A stretch of 64,000 nucleotides of DNA from Hippopus hippopus. Its lineage: Eukaryota; Mollusca; Bivalvia; Cardiida; Cardiidae. This document shows positions 9,044 to 17,811 of this stretch, piece after piece. Positions within the stretch are counted from its first letter, which is position 1. The number at the start of each line of letters is the position of its first letter. Under the pieces are notes generated by a model. It did not search any database. It was not told the DNA's origin and worked only from the letters and a program-made list of their open reading frames with translations. A program made the translations under genes and the position numbers. The stretch is taken from positions 62,513,416-62,577,415 of the forward strand of contig OX328102.1 of the NCBI GenBank assembly GCA_946811185.2, in the 5' to 3' direction.

Positions 9044-10134
9044 TTACATCCCTTCAAAGTATTCTCCGCGGTTTGAAATACATAATTTCAATCTCTGAAT
9101 CCATTTCTGAAATGCGTCACGGTACGCTGATTTAGGTAGACCTCTGAGGCACTGACTGATGGCTGAGCCAAGGGCTTGTCGGGACTTGTAACGATGACCA
9201 GATGAGAACTTTTTAAGTTTTGGAAAAAGGAAAAAGTCGCATGGGGCTAGATCTGGAGAGTATGGTGGGTGTAGCAAGACGGTAACCTTCTCCGACTTCA
9301 AAAATTGCTTCACAGCTCAGATGTATGTGATGGAGCATTATCATGAAGTAGACGAACATGCCTAAATCCTGACACAGGGCGTCGTTTAAGATAATATTTC
9401 TTGACCTTTTTTAGTATAACTTTTCGGTTATACCGACCTGTAACACTTTTGCCCTTCGGCACCGGAATTTGTATGGCTATGCCATCACATGAGAAGAATA
9501 TGCAATAAAGAACCTTCTTTGTGCTTATGCTTCTTTTGGCAACTACAGGCCTTCTACCGTGTTTAGTTAGCCATATTTTGTTTGCGATTTTTCTTACTGG
9601 TTCGAAATAGCGAACCCATGTTTCGTCACCAGTAACAATGTTTGCAAATTGTCTTTGATTGAATTTGGGAAACATTTTGAGCAAATGCTTAGCGGTTTGT
9701 ACTCGTACCTGTTTTTGGTCATCTGTCAATATTTGCGGTATCCATCTGGCAGAAATCTTTCGTACTTTCAAAATACACTTCAAAATGAAATGCACCCGCG
9801 ATAGCGATATGCCAACATCGTTGGCAATATCACGAAACGTGTATCTGCCATCACTTTCAATTATTTCCCTGACTTTTGAGACATTTGCCTTGCCTGTTAC
9901 AGTCACAGATCGGCCAGATTTTGCTGCATCTTTGACGGACTCTGTGCCAGTCAGAAATTTCTTTCTCCACCTACACACTGTCTCATAAGATACCTTATCA
10001 GACCCATAAACTTCCCCCAATTCAGTAAAAATCTGCATTACCGAATGAACGAGTTTTGTGCGAACTTTTATATAAGCTCTAATTTCTTTAATATTCTTAA
10101 TCCGTTTCCCAACCATTTTTACAACAGTGGTCAA
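9044..10134 (-). pseudogene. mariner transposase (D,D34D), one frameshift
   Basis: Transposase of the IS630-Tc1-mariner superfamily, which cuts and pastes its element at TA. The first frame (10134 to 9310) gives 274 residues: N-terminal helix-turn-helix region (about 10-120), the linker motif WIPQILTDDQ (131-140), catalytic TGDETWV with Asp170, and LLHDNAPSH with Asp265. It then stops at TGA right after HTSEL. The second frame (9313 to 9044) continues with VKQFLKSEKV and PYSPDLAPCDFFLF, whose Asp is 34 residues beyond Asp265, the mariner spacing. One missing base near 9312 explains the break. Total length of about 360 codons fits the family. An alternative start is Met7 (MVGKR). All three catalytic acids are kept, so the copy looks recently inactivated, or the break is a sequencing error. 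Confidence 0.95.
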
Positions 10135-10276
10135 TCACTAGCTCTATTGAAATGACTATAAATTTAAAACTATGTGGAGCTGAAGGCTCGTGTTTATACC
10201 GTTGGAAAGGTATTGAATAGAGCTATTCAAGCGTATCATCATCCACGAAATCGTGCAAAGCGTTATCGCGCTGTGG

Positions 10277-10308
10277 TACAATACACATTACATATCGAAC
10301 AGCCCTCG
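10277..10308 (-). repeat. mariner terminal inverted repeat, 5-prime side of the gene
   Basis: On the minus strand it starts CGAGGGCTGTTCGATATGTA, followed outward by the TA at 10309-10310. The transposase start lies about 140 bp inside it. Confidence 0.93.
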
Positions 10309-10497
10309 TATGTTTACAGAAGGGTCGAAAACATTGTGGGAAAAGGAGAAAATGCCGGTTACCGGCATTTTCTCCTTTTTTCACAATATTTTCAAAAACC
10401 TTCTTGTCAGGGTCGGAATTTATAATAGATGACTATTTTTCCAGGTTACTGGTAAGGAGCATTCTCTCCTTTTCCCCCAGTTTTGTTGTCTTTCAAA

Positions 10498-10610
10498 AGT
10501 GTAGGACTCATAACCTGGAGTCCTCGGATTCGAGCCTTAGCACTAGGCTTTTCAAGGAAGTGTCCTTGCGCAAGACACTTCAGAGCCACAGTAAAGGGGC
10601 TGATTAATCT
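10498..10610 (+). mobile_element. SINE2 head fragment
   Basis: GTGTAGGACTCATAACCTGG, a B box (GGATTCGAGCC) and GTGTCCTTGCGCAAGACACT in order. The rest of the body is missing. Confidence 0.7.
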
Positions 10611-11447
10611 TGCCGTCTGCAATTGCTTTTACGGTAAAGAAGTCTACAATTTTGTTGTAAGGTACAAAAAATATGGGAAAGCCATTAATCATTTAAATGT
10701 ACACAATGTATATACTATCTAGACTTCTCCCTCCAGCCTTGCATATATTGATAAACCACAAGACACATCTTCAATCTTGACATACATTATCAATAAAATA
10801 TGATAATTTTTTGTGTTTACTTTCACATAAAACAAATAAAGAAAACAAATGAATAAAAATCCCTCCTTAAATCCAACATCCATAATGTATGCTGAAACTC
10901 ATATTCTCTTCCCCCATCCAAATGACAAAGCAAAAACACCTCATTCGACATAAAAATATCAATATTTACCAAAATATCTTCCCCTCTTCTTTGATTCAGA
11001 CTTGCTGGATTTTAAAATAGAATCCATACTGAATGTTTAACCTAGATTCCTTCTATTCACTCCATTTTCACAAAAAAAAACATAGCTGTATAAATTATAT
11101 ATCCAGTTATTTCACAAGGTTCCCTCTGAAACATCAGCCTTAACACATCTGTGTGACTCGAGCTTGTACAAATAACATTACTAGTTGGTGAGGGGCGTTC
11201 AAAATGTAAATGAGTAATTTAACCGACAGCTGTGTATTGAGGATTCATTATCTCTTTCTGCATGATAAACCATCACTATGCTCTTTTATAACATACCACT
11301 AATTAGTACATAAACCTAATGCTTTTTTATGTTTTTTATAATATAAAACAGTGTGGAAAATGGGTCAATTGTTTGTTGCAAGTATGCTCTTTATCCATCT
11401 ATAGCCATTATTTTTTATAGGCTTTCTGTTGCAAAGGTGCAAATTAA
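10611..11447. other. Quiet AT-rich stretch, no gene seen
   Basis: The longest part of the window without a recognisable repeat. No long open frame, splice-bounded exon or RNA motif is apparent. Confidence 0.5.
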
Positions 11448-11497
11448 CTGATTTATTGATTGAATGGTGTTTTATGCCACTTTCTCAACATTATTTG
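11448..11497 (-). mobile_element. SINE tail fragment
   Basis: GATTGATTGAATGGTGTTTT and CAACATTATT match the 3-prime end of the SINEs, cut off where the pearl-like sequence begins. Confidence 0.6.
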
Positions 11498-11610
11498 TTT
11501 TTAAAGAAAAAGTTTACGGACGGACGAACAGACGAACGAACAGACGGACGGACGGACGACGGACACAACGCCATGACAATAGCTCGCTGGCCTTCGGCCA
11601 GTGGAGCTAA
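11498..11610. mobile_element. Pearl/Helentron-like element, terminal part
   Basis: TTTTTAAAGAAAAAGTTTAC, then an ACGG/ACGA microsatellite and the terminal hairpin CTGGCCTTCGGCCAG followed by TGGAGCTAA. The same end closes the longer copy at 42007-42630. Confidence 0.65.
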
Positions 11611-11654
11611 TAAAACTAAGACCATGAAAATTGATAATACATGTACTCATCTTT

Positions 11655-11809
11655 TGGTAAGGGATAAGGAGAAAATGATGGTTACCAACATTTTCCTTTT
11701 CCCACCATGTTTTCTACGCTTCCAACGACAAATTTGCACCACATTTAAATGGCCATCTGCAAGTATTATCAATCCAAACAAACCGTACCTTTTGCCATCT
11801 GGTAAAACT
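11655..11809 (-). mobile_element. TTAA-PAL MITE, partial
   Basis: From within the first palindrome arm to CCATCTGGTAAAAC. Its L terminus is fused to the next copy without a TTAA. Confidence 0.7.
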
Positions 11810-12006
11810 GGTCCAAGATGGAGGTGTTTGCAGACAACTTATTCATTGCTTCATTGCATAATTGGACTACTCTGTGTAAGGGTATAAAACATTGTGGGAA
11901 AAGGAGAAAAATGCTGGTAAGCGGTAACCAGCATTTTCTCCTTTTCCCACAATGTTTTCAAAGCCTTCGTCCATGGGGGTCCATGAAAATCAGGATTGTT
12001 TGTTAA
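11803..12006 (+). mobile_element. TTAA-PAL MITE, left end trimmed
   Basis: Begins at CTGGTCCAAGATGGAGGTGT. The palindrome centre has a small insertion (GGTAAGCGGTAACC). Right TTAA is shared with the next copy. Confidence 0.82.
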
Positions 12007-12231
12007 CCCTTTACCACACGGCAAAATTTAAGACTTATCCAAATTGAAAGCATTTGCAGAAGACAATTTCATAGTGGCTCAAATGACGCAACTTTTCTTT
12101 GGTAGGGTAGAAAACTTTGTGGGAAAAGGAGAAAATGCTGGTTACTAGCATTTTCTCCTTTTCCCACAATGTTTTCAAAAGGCCTCTTCTTCAGGGGTGT
12201 TAAAAGGCGTCATTGTGTGGTAAAGGGTTAA
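12003..12231 (+). mobile_element. TTAA-PAL MITE, near-consensus
   Basis: Intact TTAACCCTTTACC and GGTAAAGGGTTAA termini and nearly perfect palindrome. Second member of a three-copy run. Confidence 0.93.
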
Positions 12232-12235
12232 AGAG

Positions 12236-12475
12236 TTAACATTTTACCACACAATCCTGACTTGAACAACCCAGAAGAAAAAGCCTTTTGAAAACATTGT
12301 GGGAAAAGGAGAAAATGCTGGTAACTAGCATTTTCTCCTTTTCCCACAATTTTTTCTACCCTTCCTAAATCAATTTTCAATCTTTAAATAACATTAATTT
12401 ATTTTGTCATCTGCTCATGCTTTGAATTTGGACCAATCTAAAGTTTTGCCTTTCAGTAAAGGATAGAAGAGTTAA
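12236..12475 (-). mobile_element. TTAA-PAL MITE
   Basis: Four bases after the previous copy. The L terminus has an extra AGAAGAG before TTAA (AGTAAAGGATAGAAGAGTTA). Confidence 0.9.
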
Positions 12476-12535
12476 CAGAAAAAAGCTTTATCACTGCTGC
12501 TATTGATTATTGGAAGCTGACAGCAGCTGTCACTT

Positions 12536-12763
12536 TGACTCTTTACCAAACAACAAAATTTTAGACTTGCCCAAATTGAAAGCATTTGCAGACCACAAAT
12601 CAAAAGTTCCTCAAAAACCTGAAAATTTCTTTCAAACAGTTGAAAACATTGCGGGAAAGGGAGAAAATGCTGGTTACCAACATTTTCTACTTTTCCCACA
12701 ATGTTTTCAAAAGGCTTCTGCTTTAAGGTCATTGAAAGTCGGGATTGTGCGGTAAAGGGTTAA
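12536..12763 (+). mobile_element. TTAA-PAL MITE
   Basis: Left terminus reads TTGACTCTTTACC (TTAA decayed to TTGA); right GCGGTAAAGGGTTAA intact. Confidence 0.9.
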
Positions 12764-12798
12764 AGGACAACAGTTTACTGTGTCATATCCCCTCTCTT

Positions 12799-12970
12799 CA
12801 TGACTCTTTAATGACACTAGAAAGTTTTTAAACTGCTCCAAATTGGAAGCAAAAGCAGACAATAAAATAAATGTGCCTGGTAACTCGCATTTTCTCCTTT
12901 TCTCACAATGTTTTCAAAAGCCTTTTTCATGAAGGTAGTTAGAATTCGAGATTGTGTGGCACAAAGTTAA
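12799..12970 (+). mobile_element. TTAA-PAL MITE, first palindrome arm deleted
   Basis: AAATGTGCCTGGTAACTCGC joins the L half directly to the palindrome centre, leaving one arm. Confidence 0.8.
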
Positions 12971-13162
12971 CCAGGCATCAGAATTTTAGGCTGATCCAAA
13001 TTGAAAGGATTTGCAGACGACAAAATAAGTGCAGCTAAAATTATGGGATATGTCTTTAAAAGGTAGGCGGGCCTGGATACAAGGTGGGAAAAGGATACAA
13101 TGCTTTCAAATGCCTACTTTATCAAGGTCATAAAAAGTCAGGATTGTGTGGTAAAGGATTAA
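12967..13162 (+). mobile_element. TTAA-PAL MITE, second palindrome arm deleted
   Basis: AAGGATACAATGCTTTCAAA joins the first arm to the R half. With the preceding copy it forms a pair that lost opposite arms. Shared TTAA at 12967. Confidence 0.8.
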
Positions 13163-13190
13163 GCTTGCAAAGAAATCTATATTACAGTAG

Positions 13191-13690
13191 TTTTATTTCA
13201 TGCTTTCTGGTAGGTTATTGAGAAATATTTTTTTGATATTTCATGGTTACGACCAGTGAAAATATCGATTTTTATGTTCTAACTCTTCAATTGAAGGTGG
13301 AAACAGTTGTTCCTGCACACTAGTTACCTAGGTAAAATGTGTGTGCCTCACAACCAGATGGAAATATGACGTAATTTACCTTACATTTCTCGCGCTTGAC
13401 GTAATATTGTAATGCGTTGCTATGAGGAGGGGGTACGCCACGGGGGATAACTGAAAAGAACTGTACCGGATTTTCATTTAGTTTCCCCCAGAAAGGGTTA
13501 AAAGCATGAAATAAATAGAATATTGATTTTGTTTTATTCGGTGAAAGATCGAAATTTATTTCATCTCGTGAACATCATCGGTAATATTTTCACTTGTGGC
13601 TGCGCCACTTGTGAAAATATTACCAATGATGTTCAATCAATGAAATAAATTTCGATCTTTCACCATAAAAAACAAATATCCTCTATTTAT
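13191..13690 (+). repeat. ~500-bp element with long terminal palindrome, copy 1
   Basis: Opens TTTATTTCATGCTTTCTGG; its inverse (AAAGCATGAAATAAA) returns at 13499. From there to 13690 the DNA is a near-perfect inverted repeat (GGTGAAAGATCGAAATTTAT against ATAAATTTCGATCTTTCACC) centred on GTGGCTGCGCCAC. No coding capacity is visible. The second copy at 27066 matches over its whole length, so it is a dispersed element of unknown class. Confidence 0.85.
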
Positions 13691-13860
13691 CAGTGTTTCA
13701 TAATAAATGTTGATTTATGGCAAAAATCTAAAAAGACTCTTTTACGCAACCCACTGCTGTAAGAGACCTGCCTCTTTTTCTTCTACCGTCCATTATTTAC
13801 ATATTCAAACTCCCACTTAACAGTCACCTTCTGTAAGAGATCACTTTAAAACAGTCTTAC

Positions 13861-13932
13861 TAGTTACCTACATTTTCTCCTTTCCCGAAAAATATTTTGA
13901 AGAGCATGATTCCACAAGGTTATTAACCCTTT
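13861..13932 (+). mobile_element. TTAA-PAL MITE, R half
   Basis: GTTACCTACATTTTCTCC to CCACAAGGTTATTAA; the L half is absent. Confidence 0.6.
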
Positions 13933-14157
13933 ACCACACTATCTCATGTTTTAACAACCCTGGAGAAGAACACTATTGAAAACATTGGGGGAAAAGGAGA
14001 AAATGCTGGTAACCAGCATTTTCTCCTTTTCCCTACAATGTTTTCTACCCTATCGAAAAAAAAAAAAAATGCACCATTTGAGCCACATTGAAATTGTCGT
14101 CTGCAAATGCTTTCAATTTGGCCAAGGCTAAAATTCTGTCGTCTGGTAAAGGGTCAA
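13923..14157 (-). mobile_element. TTAA-PAL MITE
   Basis: Intact R end TTAACCCTTTACCACACTAT. L end GGTAAAGGGTCAAC has lost TTAA. A poly-A run sits after TCTACCCTATCG. Confidence 0.9.
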
Positions 14158-14197
14158 CTCGAATTTAACATTCACCTGCTGTAAGAGAACATTTTTT

Positions 14198-14283
14198 TTG
14201 TTACCAGCATTTTCTCCTTTTTCCAAAATATTTTCAAAAGCATTCTTTCTCAAGGTCATCAAAACACAGGATGGTTTGTTTAA
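14198..14283 (+). mobile_element. TTAA-PAL MITE, R half
   Basis: Starts at the palindrome centre (TTACCAGCATTTTCTCC) and ends GGTTTGTTTAA, shared with the next copy. Confidence 0.65.
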
Positions 14284-14473
14284 CTCTTTGCCACAGGACA
14301 AGAATGTAGACTAGTCCAAACTGAACACATCAGAAGACCCCCCAAAAAATGTGGATAAAATGATGAATTTTTGTCTTTGAGAGGGTAGAAAACATTGTGG
14401 AAAAAGGAGAAAATGCTGGTTACCAACATTTTTTCCATTTCCCACAATGTGGGATTGTGTGGTAATGGGTTAA
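14279..14473 (+). mobile_element. TTAA-PAL MITE, R half trimmed
   Basis: CCCACAATGTGGGATTGTGT shows the palindrome fused directly to the R terminus with the intervening R block lost. Confidence 0.85.
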
Positions 14474-14670
14474 GGGTTGATTATGATAAAATTAGCAATA
14501 TCATTCATTATGTTACCTATATATCTCATTGTATGTTAGCCTTTGACTAGGTTGACCTCACAAAGGTCACATCTACATGGAAATATTATCTGTCACTGTG
14601 CAGGATAATGATGATAGCCTTTTGGAAACCTAGTATCTTATTTCTGCATACATACTTATTTCTTTGAAAT

Positions 14671-14922
14671 TATATGGCTTGCAACACGCGAAAAGGGGCA
14701 TTTGGATATTTGCGTAAAGGGTCATCTTGCACAGGCTAATCCAAGACAGCACTTCACGACTACATTAGATTTTGTGCAACAGCAGACTTGCGCAAAACAG
14801 AAAATAACATAAAAACGGAAAGAGCCGTCTCGGATTGGCCTGCATAGACTGCGCAGGCTGATCCGAGACGACACTTTATGCAAATGTCCCATTCCCCTTT
14901 TTCACATGTTGTGGGCCATATA
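14671..14922. mobile_element. CGCGAAAAGGGG-type MITE
   Basis: Ends TATATGGCTTGCAACACGCG and, inverted, TATATGGCCCACAACATGTG: inverted repeats of about 28 bp. Inside are two further inverted copies of a GTCTCGGAT...CCTGCGCAG block. Single copy here; the class is unclear. Confidence 0.75.
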
Positions 14923-15300
14923 CAAAGTGTACGGTTATATTCAAGGAAACCTGCAATTTAGGTCATTTAACTAAAAGAAAGGCAGTTTTGACAGAAGTTA
15001 ATCCGTCTATTTTAATTACATCAGTTATGACAACATCATACTTGATATGAATACAAATCCTTGTGATCGACATGTGCTACTGATAATGGGACATTCCCAC
15101 AAGTCTTTTCAAAACACTGGTGCAAAATCTAAAAATAGCCTAAGAGGCTACATAGCCTATTAAGGAAATATTACTGAAAAGTATTTTTTTCTCAATTTTT
15201 CCCTCTTCTTTACTGGAAATTTGTCTGCTGTTGCTTTACTCAATTCAGTGATAAACAATTTTTGAAGTTTGGTGAGACAGTAAAAATCTGAACAGCGTCC
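14923..15300. other. No gene seen
   Basis: AT-rich spacer without a feature I can support. Confidence 0.45.
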
Positions 15301-15385
15301 TTTAAAAAATAAACTTAGAAAAGGGCAACAACTTCTTATAATAATATAACGCTTAACCTAGGAGCCAAGCAGGACTCTTTGGCCC

Positions 15386-15490
15386 TAAAGGTACGACTGG
15401 TGGTGTCCCTGGTTGTGATGTAGAGCGTCCGCGTCATAACCACGAGGTCCCGAGTTTGATACTCGGGAGCATGTATCAACTTTGGAATTT
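15386..15490 (+). mobile_element. SINE4 head, truncated
   Basis: TGGTTGTGATGTAGAGCGTC (A-box region) and CCGAGTTTGATACTCGGGAG (B-box region) form a tRNA-like head. The body is missing. Confidence 0.65.
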
Positions 15491-15505
15491 TTAATTGGTC
15501 TACAC

Positions 15506-15628
15506 ATTCCCACAATGTTTTTTACCCTATTAAAGACAAATTCCAGCAGTTGAGCCCTATTCAAATTGTCATCTGCAACTGCTTTGAATTGGGACACGTC
15601 TAAAATTTTGTCATGTGGTAAAGAGTTA
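15506..15628 (-). mobile_element. TTAA-PAL MITE, L half
   Basis: Begins in the second palindrome arm (TTCCCACAATG) and ends GTGGTAAAGAGTTAA at the boundary with duplication unit 2. Confidence 0.8.
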
Positions 15629-15707
15629 AAAAATAAAGTTAGAAAAGGGCGATAACTTCTTATGCTAATATAGCACCTAAACATAGAAGCCAAGCAGGAC
15701 TCCTTAG

Positions 15708-15935
15708 CCCTATAGAGGTATGACTTCTGGTGTCTGTGGTTGTGAAGTAGAGCGTCCACCATGAGGTCCTGAGTTCAATACATGAAAGCAGGTGTCAACT
15801 TTCTGATTTTTTATAGGCCCACACATTCACTGCGAGTACTGGTGTAGTTCCCAGGAAGCAGAATTGAGAGAGATTCATGTAAGTTGTAGGAACTTGATCC
15901 TCAATCAATGTAAATAAATATGTTTAAACTAAGGT
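15708..15935 (+). mobile_element. SINE4, tRNA-derived
   Basis: tRNA-like head (GTTGTGAAGTAGAGCGTCC, GAGTTCAATACATG) with an eroded anticodon region, then GTTCCCAGGAAGCAGAATTG and an AAATAAATATGTTTAAACTA end. The copy at 38487 is the same on the other strand. Confidence 0.75.
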
Positions 15936-16170
15936 AGGATTTGTGTCTCTTGGTTAGATTTTATGACTGAAGTGAGAAACTGAAAAAAAGTATTCACCGC
16001 AGGTATCTTTGATGTGAAGGGTTTAATTCATAGCCGGACAATTAACTTCACCTTATCATGTTAACATACAATTTCATAGCGATAAAAATGACAATTGCAA
16101 TGACAGGCCCCGATTACATTATTATGTTTACCTTGTATCACGTCAAACCGTGAAAAATAGCCAACATTTA
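15936..16170. other. No gene seen
   Basis: Short spacer with no recognisable feature. Confidence 0.4.
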
Positions 16171-16300
16171 ACCCTCAGTTTTGTTCACAACTATATTTGT
16201 CTTTGCAGCCAATGTAGATCAAGATCAGACTGCACATTTTGTTCAGTCTGATCTTTGATCCACATTGTCTGCTTTGCATGCTGAGACATTTTTAATAAGA
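16171..16300. mobile_element. GATCAGACTGCA hairpin element
   Basis: Hairpin at 16208-16268 (GTAGATCAAGATCAGACTGC pairing with CAGTCTGATCTTTGATCCAC), after TTTAACCCTCAGTTTTGTTC. Confidence 0.65.
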
Positions 16301-16537
16301 GTAACCTGGAAACAGCAATAGATCTGGTATTTCTAGATTGGAAATGCCTGTTCAGTTTATCTAATGCCCCCAAAGGGTTCGTGTTATGAGATTGCCTTTT
16401 TGAACTCACAGCAGTAACAATGATGATCATGATTTACAAGCTGTTGCATTTTTAGGACTTTTGAGAGCTAAACATGCTGTATTTGCATATAATGCTTTAA
16501 AGGCCCACTGTGCAGCCAAAAGAAAACAATATGGCTC

Positions 16538-16766
16538 TTAACTCTTTACCAAACGACAAAATTTTGGCCTCAACCAAATTGAGAGCATTTGCAGACAACA
16601 AAATAAATGAAGTTCAGTCGATGATTTCTGTCTCTGATAGGGTAGAAAATATTGTGGGAGAAGGAGAAAATGCTGGTTAACAGCATTTTCTCCTTTTCCC
16701 ACAATGTTTTCAAAAGCCTTCTTTTTCAGGGTCGTTAAAACTCGGGATTGTGTGGTAAAGGGTTAA
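16538..16766 (+). mobile_element. TTAA-PAL MITE, near-consensus
   Basis: TTAACTCTTTACCAAACGAC to GTGTGGTAAAGGGTTAA, with all blocks present. Confidence 0.93.
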
Positions 16767-16802
16767 AATGCATTTAAATTTACATCACACCATTACAAAA
16801 TA

Positions 16803-17003
16803 CAGGGGTGTAGCTATGTATTTTGGATTGGTACTGCCCACAGCAAGGAGTGTGGGGGCAGCTTTGGCCCCTAGCAGGTCCAGGGCAGCACCCTGGAGGG
16901 GGGACATGGGGCTAAAACTCCTGCATTCCAGAGATTTTCTATAGTTTCGAAAGCTTTTAAATCAAGTAAAGCTGTACCAGCTGCACCAGTAACTAAGCCC
17001 CTG
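16803..17003. mobile_element. CAGGGG...CCCCTG MITE candidate
   Basis: Left CAGGGGTGTAGCTA and inverted right CAGGGGCTTAGTTA pair over 11 of 14 positions. AAAATA flanks both sides as a possible 6-bp target duplication. The body is GC-richer than its surroundings. hAT elements often start CAGGG but duplicate 8 bp, so the class is open. Confidence 0.55.
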
Positions 17004-17181
17004 AAAATATTGTGAAGATGACAATCTTTTAATGTGCCGCTATTCATAATGTTAGTCTCTGGCAAGAAAATGAAATTTCAATCTACCAAAAAGTTGCAAA
17101 GTCACTTTTGTATATACTTTTACCTGGTTCAAAATTCTTTTCTCTGCCAGAAACTAACACTTGGACAAAGTAATTGTATCT

Positions 17182-17392
17182 GTTAATCATTTACTAAATG
17201 ACCAAATTTTAGCCTAAAGCATGACAGAATAAAAGTGGCTCAAAAATTTAAATTTGATTTAGGAAGTGTGGAAAACATTTTGGGAAAAGGAGAAAATGCT
17301 GGTTACCAGCATTTTCTCCTTTTCCCAAAATGTTTTCAAAAGCTTTCTTTCCCAGGGTCATTTCCAGTCAGGATTGTGTGGTAAAGGGTTAA
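17182..17392 (+). mobile_element. TTAA-PAL MITE with perfect co-varied palindrome
   Basis: The L half carries a small deletion (TTAGCCTAAAGCATGACAG). The palindrome at 17271-17337 is perfect over 67 bp, although both arms have ATTTTGGG in place of the family ATTGTGGG. Confidence 0.9.
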
Positions 17393-17589
17393 AAGTTATA
17401 CAATGAGATTGACAGGTTTTCTTGCTAATTTTTGTCTGAACTGACTTCGTGGAAAAAAATTCGCAAGCCCCAAGGACCATTCTGTCAAAAATTCAAACTG
17501 TAACACTTCAGAATAATCTCTCAACCAAATGTTTTCCTACTTATGTAACCTCTTCAAAAAAACCTATTTATTTGTTTGTTTGTGTGGTG

Positions 17590-17800
17590 CTTTCACTACT
17601 GAATAAATAAATTCCATTTTCTCAAAGGCTACAAATACATTTCCTCTGCAAGATCAAGAGACATTTCAGTCGTAAACTCAAACAATTAAAACAGTGGACA
17701 GTGTAGATTAGAAATCAGACTGCACATTCTGTGCAGTCTGATCTTGATCTACCCTGTCCAAAAAAGCTTCTAGAGTCATCTATGGTATGGAAAGAGTCAA
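17590..17800. mobile_element. GATCAGACTGCA hairpin element, ~215-bp subtype
   Basis: ACTGAATAAATAAATTCCAT, TTCTCAAAGGCTACAAATAC, hairpin at 17697-17762, then TATGGTATGGAAAGAGT. The same order of blocks occurs at 36895 and 56585. Confidence 0.8.
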
Positions 17801-17811
17801 GTCACCATATT

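Larger units (their letters stand above)
8964..10308 (-). mobile_element. mariner DNA transposon, full length
   Basis: A 1345-bp element bounded by 32-bp terminal inverted repeats (29 of 32 positions match by eye) and flanked by TA on both sides, the mariner target duplication. It holds one transposase reading frame on the minus strand, broken by one frameshift. It lies inside a TTAA-PAL MITE copy, which both dates it as younger than that copy and confirms its borders. Confidence 0.95.
8873..10427 (+). mobile_element. TTAA-PAL MITE split by mariner
   Basis: The L half (ACTTGTCCAAATTGAAAGCA, CGACTCAAACACTGAAA) stops at TA in 8962. It resumes after the mariner at 10309 with TATGTTTACAGAAGGGTCGA and the palindrome. 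Removing the mariner and one TA restores MITE order. The R terminus is truncated after GGGTCGGAATTT. The centre GCCGGTTACCGGC shows a matched change in both arms. Confidence 0.92.
15301..15935. repeat. Imperfect tandem duplication of a SINE4 locus
   Basis: Unit 1 (15301-15505) and unit 2 (15626-15830) both read AAATAAASTTAGAAAAGGGC, then AGCCAAGCAGGACTC, a tRNA-like head and CACATTC. Unit 1 breaks off into a MITE half; unit 2 continues into the complete SINE4 body. Confidence 0.75.

Noticed and set aside
9659..9988. 109-codon plus-strand frame
   Set aside because: Antisense shadow of the mariner transposase.
8964..10308. Tc1-type rather than mariner transposon
   Set aside because: Spacing between the second and third catalytic acids is 34 with a final Asp, typical of mariner; Tc1 has 34 with Glu, and the YSPDLAP motif is mariner-like.
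12003..12475. Regularly repeated palindromes resembling a CRISPR array
   Set aside because: Repeats are ~230-bp transposons with TTAA ends and both orientations; spacers are not of constant length, and the DNA is eukaryotic.
13191..13690. LTR retrotransposon or viral origin for the ~500-bp element
   Set aside because: No long direct terminal repeats, primer site or polymerase-like frame; inverted symmetry is the dominant feature.
15386..15490. Second tRNA gene candidate
   Set aside because: It is the head of SINE4, recurring at 15708 and 38487 with the SINE body attached.
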